Below are positions 5,921 through 13,360 of a DNA stretch of 16,521 nt, piece after piece; within the stretch, counting starts at the first letter, position 1, and every line of letters begins with the position of its first letter. The stretch is from Bacteroidota bacterium (GTDB lineage: Bacteria; Bacteroidota; Bacteroidia; Flavobacteriales_F; PHOS-HE28), in NCBI GenBank assembly GCA_023430325.1, contig JAEZAU010000119.1, forward strand, positions 1 through 16,521. The letters run 5' to 3'. The position numbers and the translations under genes are program-made. The notes under the pieces are model-generated. The model ran no database searches, was not told the origin of the DNA, and worked only from the letters and a program-made list of their open reading frames with translations.

Positions 5921-8730
5921 GCCTGTTGGATCAATGGTACCTGCACCCTGAACCGATCGGCCTCGCGATGGATGAGCACGGGCCTGTCGGTGAGAGCAAG
6001 GTAACGTTTCCGAATGCTATCCAGGCCGAACCCGGTGGATCGGGGGGCGGAAAGTTTGACCTGTACCACGTTCTCAACGATGATGCTGGAGCTTTCTGAA
6101 CTCACCTGTATGTTCAGCGGACGATCGGTGGTGGCAACGTTGTGCTTGATGGCATTCTCCACCAGCAATTGCAAGGTCAGCGGAACGATCATCATGTCCT
6201 GATCGCCTGACGCCACATCGATAGATAAACGGATCGCATCACCGAAACGGAGCTTTTCCAGCGCGAAGTAGTTCTCCAGCAAACGCAATTCCTCGTTCAC
6301 CGATATCAGTTCCTTGTCGCGCACAAGAAGGATGTTGCGGAAGAACAGGCTGAGCCTTTCAACATGCTGAACGGCCAGATCGGGTTGTGTTTCGATGAGA
6401 TCCACCAACGTGTTGAAGCTGTTGAAGAGGAAGTGTGGATCCACCTGGCTTCTCAGTGCTTCCAGTTGAAAACGCACCTTCTCCTGTTCCATGCGCGCAC
6501 GTTCCTGCAAGCGCCGATCGCGTGCGCGCACGAGGAAATAGATCGATGTGGCAAGAAATACGAGCACGAGAAGGATGAACAACGGCTGTCGCCAGACCGG
6601 GGGTTCTATGGTGATGCGGATGGATGTCCATTGATCATCGGTGGGCGCAGAACCCGTGAACGCACGAACATCGAACGAATAGCTGCCGGGCGGAAGACCT
6701 CCATACGATATCTCGCGATCTCGTGTGGTGAGGATCGCATCATCCTTTCCATTCAATCGGTACTGGAACCGTACTGCACCTGGATCCACATAATGGATAC
6801 CTGTGAACTGGATCACGATCCGATCGTGATCATGTGGAAGCACGAATTCCTTTTCGGGCCCGTGGATCGAACTGCCTACGCGAACGGATGTTATCGCCGT
6901 GCGCACACGATCGCTCAGATGCCAGGCGCCCAGGCGCATGCGTACTATGCCCTTGTTGGTGGCCATCCACAGGGCACCTTCCACATCGGTGGATACCGCA
7001 TTGAGCTCTGCCTGCAACTCCTGCAACCCGAGCCTCGCCGCCACGTTCATGTTCGCGCCGGTGATCGGATCATGCACCAGGGTTCCGGTGTTCCCGAAGG
7101 CGATCACCTTTCCAGAATAATAGGCCAGCGCGAAAACATCATCATCGAAAGGAGGAAGATCGGCAGCTACACAGATGGAAGTGTCCTGGCTGATCCTGCA
7201 AATGCCGGTGCCCGGGCCGGCCGCCCATGCTTCGCCATTGGTGCCTGCGGCGAGCGAGTAGTATGTACCATCGCCATTGCCCACCGGATCGTGCGCGGCG
7301 GTGTCCGCAGACCATCGCACAATGCCATTCCCATCCGTAGCCGCAAGAACAGAACCATCAGGCAGAGGAAGAACATCATAGGTGAAACCCGGAAATGGAA
7401 GTGAATGTGAACCGGTCTTTCCGGTGGCGGAAATGACCGCTGCTCCATTGAAGGTCGCCAGCCATGCTTCCTTCTCTCTTGATCTGATGGAAAGTACATT
7501 GTCATCGATCGGAGTGTTCGAACCATTGAAATATCTTGGTCCGCCCTGGGGTGGGATCGCTATGACGCCTGCTCCGAAGGTCCCTGCCCAGACTATGCCA
7601 TCTGTGGTGGCGGCAAGTGAAACGATCGGTGTACGTTCACCGGCTCTCACATCGATGCGGGTGATCGTATGCTCTTCGGTGAATGCCGTGGCGTGAACGA
7701 ACAGACCATCAGGTGATGCGAACCAGACCCGGCCGGTATGATCGGCACAAAGTGCCGTGGCATTGCGCATGTTCACACCTTCATGTTCCGGCACCACGAG
7801 TATCGCGGCATCTGCCCGGTAGAGGATGTCCGTTCCATCGCACCACCACAATGCACCATCACGATCCAATAGCATGTTCATCACATCATGCCCCGAGCCA
7901 TTTGCGGTATAGCGGTACCGTCCGCCGGAATAGTGCAGATCGTAGAGGAACAGGCCATCTTCCGGTGATGCCAGCCAGACAAGATCCTCCTGCACAGCGA
8001 GACATTGAACGGTGGCCTTCAGATCGGGATCGATGGTGACAGTAGCGGCTCTGGTGGATGGATCCCACTGGAACACACCAGCGCGATCGGTGCCCGCCCA
8101 GATCTTACCGTCACTGCCTGCACTCACGCATAGAACAAGGTTGTCAGGCGCGCCTTCAGCTTCACCGAACACACTCTCCACACGCTGGTCACGGATAATG
8201 GCAAGACCTTGATCGGTGGCCGCCACGATAAGGCCATCGGGCAAGGCCGCAAGTGAGTTGATATGATCATCACGCAGACCGGTGGCCGAGGAGATGATCG
8301 TGGATCCACCTTCTTCATCGATCCGCCAAAGCCCGCCACCGAATGTCCCCAACCACATCGTTCCATCATCGATCAGGAACGACCGTACTGGAGTTTCGGC
8401 CAGGCGCTCATCACTGAAGATCGTATCGCATGCAACAGTATTACAACGGACCACGACCGATCCGATCACCGCATAGACATGACCACCGGTCGCGTACAAC
8501 TGGGCGATCTCGGGATCTTCCGGCCGAAGTACGGTCTCCACGCGTTCGCCGTCGGTACGCAACAGCCCCAGATCGGTGGCCAGCCACAGAAGTCCTTTGT
8601 CATCCTGCACCAGCGCGTTGATCTTCGGTCGCTGCTGGCCGGCCCGCACTTCGAGCATACGGGTGTACGGGAATTGTGCGGACGCCGGCAACATCAGCAA
8701 CAGGCCGATGATAGCCGGCAGTATCCTCAT
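5917..8730 (-). CDS. Propeller-type LytS/YehU-like sensor histidine kinase
   Basis: A 937-residue inner-membrane sensor kinase. A signal sequence (ends near residue 18) leads to a large extracytoplasmic two-component-regulator propeller region, about 20-620. Many WxGT/WxAT blades are seen (LLWLATDLGLLR, TMWLGTFGGGLW, KIWAGTDRAGVF, LVWLASPEDGLF, IVWAGTFGAGVI, ALWMATNKGIV), enough for two seven-bladed propellers. A Y_Y_Y domain follows (about 632-710, ending RITIEPP), then one membrane helix (716-734) and a short coiled coil. The His_kinase/HATPase module has phosphoacceptor H766 in DPHFLFNSFN, the N box LLVENAIKHN (N859) and the G box STGFGLDS (about 898-905). There is no phosphorelay receiver, so it is not a one-protein hybrid; it pairs with the next gene. 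Its ATG overlaps the YceI stop (ATGA, 8727-8730). Confidence 0.96.
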   Translation of the reverse strand: MRILPAIIGLLLMLPASAQFPYTRMLEVRAGQQRPKINALVQDDKGLLWLATDLGLLRTDGERVETVLRPEDPEIAQLYATGGHVYAVIGSVVVRCNTVACDTIFSDERLAETPVRSFLIDDGTMWLGTFGGGLWRIDEEGGSTIISSATGLRDDHINSLAALPDGLIVAATDQGLAIIRDQRVESVFGEAEGAPDNLVLCVSAGSDGKIWAGTDRAGVFQWDPSTRAATVTIDPDLKATVQCLAVQEDLVWLASPEDGLFLYDLHYSGGRYRYTANGSGHDVMNMLLDRDGALWWCDGTDILYRADAAILVVPEHEGVNMRNATALCADHTGRVWFASPDGLFVHATAFTEEHTITRIDVRAGERTPIVSLAATTDGIVWAGTFGAGVIAIPPQGGPRYFNGSNTPIDDNVLSIRSREKEAWLATFNGAAVISATGKTGSHSLPFPGFTYDVLPLPDGSVLAATDGNGIVRWSADTAAHDPVGNGDGTYYSLAAGTNGEAWAAGPGTGICRISQDTSICVAADLPPFDDDVFALAYYSGKVIAFGNTGTLVHDPITGANMNVAARLGLQELQAELNAVSTDVEGALWMATNKGIVRMRLGAWHLSDRVRTAITSVRVGSSIHGPEKEFVLPHDHDRIVIQFTGIHYVDPGAVRFQYRLNGKDDAILTTRDREISYGGLPPGSYSFDVRAFTGSAPTDDQWTSIRITIEPPVWRQPLFILLVLVFLATSIYFLVRARDRRLQERARMEQEKVRFQLEALRSQVDPHFLFNSFNTLVDLIETQPDLAVQHVERLSLFFRNILLVRDKELISVNEELRLLENYFALEKLRFGDAIRLSIDVASGDQDMMIVPLTLQLLVENAIKHNVATTDRPLNIQVSSESSSIIVENVVQVKLSAPRSTGFGLDSIRKRYLALTDRPVLIHREADRFRVQVPLIQQA

Positions 8731-9284
8731 TGTGCGCGTTGATCTTTGAACAGCAGATCCACATCAACCTTCACCACGGAAGAGATCTTCTGCTGCACCA
8801 CCCTGGGTACACGGATCTGGTGATCTTCCAACAATACATCGAACGCCGTGGAGACACGAATGCCATCATTGGAGACCACCAGCTTGCATGGAATTATCCG
8901 CTCTTTCGTAATTCCTTTCAACGTGAATTCGCCTTTTGCACGGACCTGGTGCTCGCCCGGTACCGAAAGATCCACTGCTTCGATGATCCGTCCGGTGAAC
9001 TTCGCGTTCGGGAATTTGCGAGAGAGCAGGTAGTTCTCATTGAAATGCTCACGCTGCAACGGTGAGTTGAATCCCTCGAACTCCACCAGAAGGATCTGGA
9101 TCGCGAAGGTCCTTTCCTTTGGATCGATGAGGCCGTGCGCGCGTGTATTCGTAGCGGTGATGTGTTCGAGGGGCGCATCGCTCACGAAGACCACTTTGGA
9201 CCGGTCCACCTTGAGCAACTCGCGATCCTGTGCCATGAGCGGCATGGAAAGTAGAATAGTGATGAACGGCAGCAAGAGCTTCAT
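8727..9284 (-). CDS. YceI family periplasmic lipocalin-like protein
   Basis: A 185-residue exported protein with signal peptide MKLLLPFITILLSMPLMAQ. The body matches the YceI fold: VDRSKVVFVSDAPLEHI at the start, FEGFNSPLQREHFNENYLL, the FPNAKFTGRI strand, then GEFTLKGITKE and a C-terminal paired-strand region ending in VKVDVDLLF. YceI proteins bind amphiphiles such as polyisoprenoids in the periplasm; the ligand here is unknown. The gene is translationally coupled to the kinase (4-bp overlap) and follows the hydrolase by 43 bp. It may therefore supply, bind or report the ligand sensed by the propeller kinase, which is inference from gene order. Confidence 0.93.
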   Translation of the reverse strand: MKLLLPFITILLSMPLMAQDRELLKVDRSKVVFVSDAPLEHITATNTRAHGLIDPKERTFAIQILLVEFEGFNSPLQREHFNENYLLSRKFPNAKFTGRIIEAVDLSVPGEHQVRAKGEFTLKGITKERIIPCKLVVSNDGIRVSTAFDVLLEDHQIRVPRVVQQKISSVVKVDVDLLFKDQRAQ

Positions 9285-9327
9285 ACGGTCCCAATTACGA
9301 AGCGCGTGCCGAAAATAGGTGCTTTGC

Positions 9328-10464
9328 TCAATGCATCACCACGAAGGGCTTCCGGATAAGCCCACGAGCCGAGCGAAGATGCATGGAATAATGGCCCGGT
9401 GGATAAGAAGAAACATCCAGTTCGATCCGATCGCCATCGATCCTATGTATGCTGATCTGCCGGCCATCCGATCCGGATATGATGAGCTCTCCCTCAGCGA
9501 TATCTTCGAAATAGATAATGTCACCGGACGGGTTCGGGAATATGCGGATGGATCGTGACCTGTGATCATCCATTGCAGTTGTGAGACAGGTGGTGGTACC
9601 ACTGAAACGATCCGAGGTGCCGAGACTGTCGAGGAAGCCAGCGAATGACGGACCATCATCTTTGAGGAATGCGTCAAGCCATAGTCCGGCGATATCGTTC
9701 ACAACATCATGTTGCATGACCCGATCGATGGTGAACGAGGATGCACATGACAGTTCTCCCAGATCGCAAATACCATCGTTGTTGGCGAAATAGCAATGGC
9801 CGCCACCGGTAATGTTCACCAAGGCTTTGCAATCCGCGGCGATGGCATCATGGATCGGTTGTTGGTGCTGCGCGATCGGTGTCACACAATCTGCAGAGGC
9901 TGCGAAGATCAAGGTGGGTGCGGTGACAGAGGCCGCAGCATCGATCGCACTTGGCGTGGTCTCGGCCGCTGCGAAATTCACCAGCGTTCGAATGGATGAA
10001 TTGCCCGCCGCACCCAGAACACTTGCACCGCCGCCCATGCTGTGGCCCATCAATGCGGTATTGGGTGATATATGGTCATGGAATGGCGAACCTGGGTCGG
10101 TACCGGCCGCCTGAAGCGCATCGGAGAGAAATGCCAGATCCTCGCCGAATGCACCATGGTCCGGAAATCCGGATTCCGTAGTAGGCAGCACCAGGATGTA
10201 ACCTCTCGGCACGAAATGATCGCGGAAATTGTTGTAGCTCGTTACACCCATCAGGAAACCATGGCCGAAGACCAGGACAGGGAATCCCCCGTCCGCGACC
10301 TCCGCATCATTGCCGGCGACCAGCGCCGGATAGTGGACCACAGTACCGATGGTGCGGTTGCGGGCCTGATCGAAAAAGTCGATATTCCGTGTGCCGATCG
10401 GAAAAAGCTGGGCCAGAATAGTGGAACTGACCAGGAGTAGAAAAGCCAGAAAGATGGATCTCAT
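9328..10464 (-). CDS. Alpha/beta hydrolase (chlorophyllase/dienelactone-hydrolase-like) with T9SS sorting domain
   Basis: A 378-residue exported esterase-like protein. A signal peptide (about 1-19, ending TILAQ) precedes an alpha/beta hydrolase domain (about 25-270). The oxyanion region is FGHGF (66-70). The catalytic triad is probably S142 in GHSMGG, D192 in AASADCVTP and H223 in GGGHCYF. The pattern resembles chlorophyllase/PET-hydrolase-like families, so an ester substrate is likely but unspecified. The C-terminus from about 306 (IRIFPNPSGD, PPGHYSMHL, FVVMH) is a T9SS type A sorting domain, so the enzyme should be secreted or surface-bound. It is the first gene of the probable hydrolase-YceI-kinase-regulator operon; its upstream gap abuts the tRNA-Ser promoter. 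Confidence 0.93.
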   Translation of the reverse strand: MRSIFLAFLLLVSSTILAQLFPIGTRNIDFFDQARNRTIGTVVHYPALVAGNDAEVADGGFPVLVFGHGFLMGVTSYNNFRDHFVPRGYILVLPTTESGFPDHGAFGEDLAFLSDALQAAGTDPGSPFHDHISPNTALMGHSMGGGASVLGAAGNSSIRTLVNFAAAETTPSAIDAAASVTAPTLIFAASADCVTPIAQHQQPIHDAIAADCKALVNITGGGHCYFANNDGICDLGELSCASSFTIDRVMQHDVVNDIAGLWLDAFLKDDGPSFAGFLDSLGTSDRFSGTTTCLTTAMDDHRSRSIRIFPNPSGDIIYFEDIAEGELIISGSDGRQISIHRIDGDRIELDVSSYPPGHYSMHLRSARGLIRKPFVVMH

Positions 10465-10524
10465 GCCGGAGGGAACAAATACGCAAGGCGAAAGTTCTTA
10501 CAACAAGCCTACGGATGCAAGCCC

Positions 10525-10532
10525 TATCTTTG
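10525..10532 (+). promoter_or_regulatory. Bacteroidota -7 box (TATCTTTG) of tRNA-Ser
   Basis: TATCTTTG matches TAnnTTTG exactly, 22 nt before the mature tRNA 5' end, consistent with a short leader removed by RNase P. A -33 TTG is not obvious at the expected spacing. Confidence 0.6.
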
Positions 10533-10554
10533 CGGGCCTTTAACGAAGGCCACT

Positions 10555-10641
10555 GGAGAGGTGCCGGAGTGGTCGATCGGGTCTGTCTCGAAAACAGATG
10601 TGCCCGCAAGGGTACCGGGGGTTCGAATCCCTCCCTCTCCG
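10555..10641 (+). tRNA. tRNA-Ser (anticodon CGA)
   Basis: The 87-nt class II tRNA has acceptor GGAGAGG (10555-10561) paired with CCTCTCC (10634-10640) and discriminator G10641. The anticodon stem TCTGT/ACAGA encloses loop CTCGAAA with anticodon CGA (10589-10591), reading UCG. A long variable arm is present, as expected for Ser. The T-arm is GGGGG-TTCGAAT-CCCTC. The 3' CCA is not encoded in full (GCCG follows). It is flanked by a good promoter and terminator. Confidence 0.95.
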
Positions 10642-10651
10642 CCGATCGATG

Positions 10652-10682
10652 AGCCGTGGATCTGAAAGATCCGCGGCTTTTC
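10652..10682 (+). terminator. Rho-independent terminator of tRNA-Ser
   Basis: AGCCGTGGATCT (10652-10663) pairs with AGATCCGCGGCT (10667-10678) in a 12-bp stem with one G-T wobble and a GAA loop, followed by TTTT. It lies 10 nt after the tRNA. Confidence 0.85.
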
Positions 10683-10781
10683 AGCATCAGCTGGAGCCAA
10701 GCTTGCTTGGGCGAAAAGCCGATGCGGAAAAGCCGCCCGAGCGCAGCGATTACGGCTTATTGATCGAAGCCTCCCCCTTTT

Positions 10782-10814
10782 GGGAAAGCCGTCTTCGGCA
10801 ATCCCTCCCTCTCC
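10782..10814 (+). repeat. 33-nt direct repeat, copy 1 (tRNA-3'-end-like)
   Basis: The segment runs from GGGAAAGCCG to CCCTCCCTCTCC and recurs at 16183-16215 with one mismatch (C10808 versus A16209). The last 15 nt (10800-10814) are identical to tRNA-Ser positions 10626-10640. The left part can form GGGA/TCCC and GCCG/CGGC stems separated by a symmetric AA/AA internal loop. It may be an attachment-site remnant or a palindromic repeat. Confidence 0.75.
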
Positions 10815-10815
10815 A

Positions 10816-10856
10816 CTAGTGAATATGGTTTTCCGAAGAATGTTCCTATTCACTAG
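10816..10856. repeat. Perfect 10-bp inverted repeat (CTAGTGAATA)
   Basis: CTAGTGAATA (10816-10825) and TATTCACTAG (10847-10856) are exact inverted copies with a 21-nt spacer, directly next to direct-repeat copy 1. It could be the terminator of the minus-strand exoprotein operon, though it lacks a T tract on that strand, or an element end. Confidence 0.6.
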
Positions 10857-10880
10857 CGGCACCTAGAAGACAATGGGGTG

Positions 10881-10952
10881 TCAAAAGGGTTGTGACAACA
10901 GCACATTTACCCGAATGCAAAGCAGCATCCCAATTGAGATCTCGCGTATCAT
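10881..10952 (-). pseudogene. Orphan signal-peptide remnant of a duplicated exoprotein gene
   Basis: Starting 4 bp after the stop of the propeller gene, an ATG (10952) opens 23 codons reading MIREISIGMLLCIRV and then NVLLSQPF before TGA. This is nearly identical to the first 23 residues of the propeller gene that starts at 12531. The flanking DNA is also copied at an offset of exactly 1579 bp. No mature domain follows, so this is a decayed start of a further tandem copy. Confidence 0.75.
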
Positions 10953-10956
10953 TTTC

Positions 10957-12531
10957 TTAAAGTTTAATGAAGCGACTGCATAGGGTTCTCGAACCACTGG
11001 TGATCGCCCGTATCTGGTAAGTACCACTCGCCAAACCATTCAGCGACATAGTTGCGGACGATGTCCCTGACGCGAGAACATCGCTTGTAACGACACGGCC
11101 GACAGCATCGATTACCACGATTTCAACCTCATCTTCGGATAGACCATTTAATGTGATGTAAAGGTGATCGTTCGCAGGGTTTGGAAAAAGGCTAAGCGAT
11201 GGGCCGTATACGCCTTCCTCAATTCCTACAGCCCATGGTTTCAGTTTTACTATCCAACTATCCCCGGATCCGTAATTAGAGGTGACATCAAAGTCAGACG
11301 AATAACTTGAAGCACAGAATGCAATAGCTCCGTCGTTGCTTTCTACTAACCCAAACCCGTGGTCTTGATCTGACCCTCCGTAATTCTTTTCAGTGATCAA
11401 CTCGAGCTCATCCTGAACCGCAACCAACCACACGTCATTCGATCCATAATTATTTGATATATCTCCATTGATGGAGTTAGTATATCCTAATACTAGAATC
11501 GTATCGTTCATGGGAAGAATATCATGGAAAAAATCGTTTTCTGTTCCACCATAACATTTGTTGGCCAAAAGTTGGCCATCGCTGCTGAACTTCACTAACC
11601 ATGCGTCAGCCTGCCCATGATGGACTTCAATGTCACCATCAATGGAATATGTATATCCTATTACCCAGATAGTTCCATTTTGATCCTGAGCTACGCCCCA
11701 AATGATGTCAGTACTAGTTCCGCCGAAACATCTCTTCCATAAGACGTCACCATTTTGATCTAGTTTCAGAAGGAAACCGGTGTCATTTGTAGCAAAATAA
11801 GGGTTACAATCGGCGAATAAAAGGTCATCTGATCTTCCACTCGCTGCGACAAGATAGTTGCCGTCAATGAGCTGGATCGCATCGATGCCGCCTTCCATAC
11901 CAGTCCCGCCATAATTTCTGCTCCAAATAACGGAGCCTTCTGAATCCAACTTCACAACCCAGATATCGTTCCATCCATTGTTACTAGTCAGATCGCCATC
12001 TGATGAACGGCTTCCGCCACAAAGAATATATCCATTATCAAAAGTTTGCTCAATGGAGCTTAAACCGTCATCCTCGGAACCGCCCAAGCACTTTTCCCAC
12101 ACCATTTCTCCATTTGCATCGACCTTAAAGACCCAACCTTGCATACTGGTCACATCACAGGAGATCCCTTGTGCTGCAGCCAGAATACGCGTAGCTACCA
12201 CAAAGCCTCCATCTGTGCTCTCTCGTATAGTCAACCGTGGTAATGACCCACCGATCGAGCCATAGAATTTCTGCCAGATCACTTCGCCTTCAGTGGTCAT
12301 CTTCATAAGCCAGACATTTCTCTCATCAACGTTGTCAATCAAATCAAGATCGTTCGAGAACGCGAATGATGCGATCACGAGTGATCCATCGGACGCTTGA
12401 ATGATGCTTTTTGGAACTTCAAGTTCACTGCCGCCGAACGATCGCTGCCATTCAATGAGAGGGAATTCTTGTGCCAGCATCACATTTACCTGAATGCAAA
12501 GCAGCATCCCAATTGAGATCTCGCGTATCAT
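10957..12531 (-). CDS. Repeat-propeller exoprotein with T9SS sorting domain
   Basis: A 524-residue protein from the ATG at 12531, which yields signal peptide MIREISIGMLLCIQVNVMLA. The mature part is built from about seven or eight repeats containing W-K/Q-x-x-YGG/FGG-(T/S)-D/E and SxDGDxxSNxGxxDxWxVK motifs (for example WQKFYGS, WEKCLGGSEDDG, WSRNYGGTGMEGG, WKRCFGGTSTDI). This pattern is frequent in flavobacterial surface proteins and fits a beta-propeller. The C-terminal 76 residues (FPNPANDHLYITL to SRFIKL) are a T9SS type A sorting domain, 63/76 identical to that of the upstream protease. It starts 4 bp after the upstream stop (12536), so the pair is co-transcribed. Base composition is lower in G+C than the neighbouring kinase operon. 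No catalytic site is visible. Confidence 0.9.
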   Translation of the reverse strand: MIREISIGMLLCIQVNVMLAQEFPLIEWQRSFGGSELEVPKSIIQASDGSLVIASFAFSNDLDLIDNVDERNVWLMKMTTEGEVIWQKFYGSIGGSLPRLTIRESTDGGFVVATRILAAAQGISCDVTSMQGWVFKVDANGEMVWEKCLGGSEDDGLSSIEQTFDNGYILCGGSRSSDGDLTSNNGWNDIWVVKLDSEGSVIWSRNYGGTGMEGGIDAIQLIDGNYLVAASGRSDDLLFADCNPYFATNDTGFLLKLDQNGDVLWKRCFGGTSTDIIWGVAQDQNGTIWVIGYTYSIDGDIEVHHGQADAWLVKFSSDGQLLANKCYGGTENDFFHDILPMNDTILVLGYTNSINGDISNNYGSNDVWLVAVQDELELITEKNYGGSDQDHGFGLVESNDGAIAFCASSYSSDFDVTSNYGSGDSWIVKLKPWAVGIEEGVYGPSLSLFPNPANDHLYITLNGLSEDEVEIVVIDAVGRVVTSDVLASGTSSATMSLNGLASGTYQIRAITSGSRTLCSRFIKL

Positions 12532-12535
12532 TTTC

Positions 12536-13360
12536 TTAAAGTTTAATGAAGCGACTATAAAGGGTCCTTGCACTACTAGTGGTCGCCCGTATCTGGTAAG
12601 TACCACTCGCTAAACCATTCAGCGACATAGTTGCGGACGTTGTCCCTGACGAAAGAACATCGCTAGCAACCGTGCGACCTACAGCGTCAATTACTACGAT
12701 CTCGATTTCACCTTCGGGAACACCAGTTAAGGTGATGTAAAGGTGATCGTTCGCAGGATTCGGAAAAACGGTAAACGTGGCTTGGTTCTCTATCTCCTCA
12801 AGGCTCACCATGCTTGGCCCCCAGCACTCTGCGTTCATGACATGCAGGGAAAAGGCGGTACGCAGTTCTGATGGATCGGCGGGGAACCATTCATCCAGTT
12901 CAATGATCTTCCATGCATGGGTGATAGCGGTCACTTCCATGATGTTACTCCCTAATGGTCCGAAGCTATAACCAGCCCAAGTTCTCCCATCAACATCTGG
13001 CGATTCGTGTGTCCCGATCATTGAACTTGCCCGATCCCAATGACCAAGCACTTGAGAACCGGTCTCAAACTCATGATAGTACGTATGGGTCACTGTTGCG
13101 AGCTGAGCGGTGTATGCGCCAGGTATTACATCGTCCCATAAATTGTTCTGAGTGACTATTATAGGAATGATGCTTCCGCTCGACAGGGTGGTGCTTACAG
13201 GTTCGCCAGAATGGATGACGCAATATGGTTCTGATACCTGTTCTACAGCTGTTCCCGCATCGATCCTGCCAGACCCGTAGAACCATGCATAATCCAGTTG
13301 TTCCAACCAATTTGAATCATATGGGATGAAACCATCAAAGGAGGGCACTGGGAACGCAGA
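12536..13360 (-). pseudogene. Detached C-terminal part of the S8 protease, with T9SS sorting domain
   Basis: This stretch is in the same frame as the protease upstream and begins directly after its TAG stop (13361-13363). A possible internal GTG start is at 13348. It continues the subtilase end (YGSGRIDAGTAV is the usual closing motif of S8 domains), then a roughly 130-residue beta-rich region, then the FPNPANDHLYITL sorting domain ending SRFIKL. It has no signal peptide, so on its own it could not be exported. With a sense codon at the stop, the full protein would be about 1198 residues. It overlaps nothing and ends 4 bp before the next gene. Confidence 0.8.

Noticed and set aside
6364..7404. 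346-codon plus-strand open frame inside the kinase
   Set aside because: Antisense to conserved propeller and kinase sequence, with no recognisable domain.
10690..10814. Possible second tRNA-Ser ending at direct-repeat copy 1
   Set aside because: Only the 3' 15 nt match; no acceptor 5' strand, D-arm or anticodon arm could be fitted upstream.
12536..13348. Independent gene starting at GTG 13348
   Set aside because: It lacks a signal peptide, begins inside the end of the S8 domain and is in frame with the protease, so it is a detached fragment.
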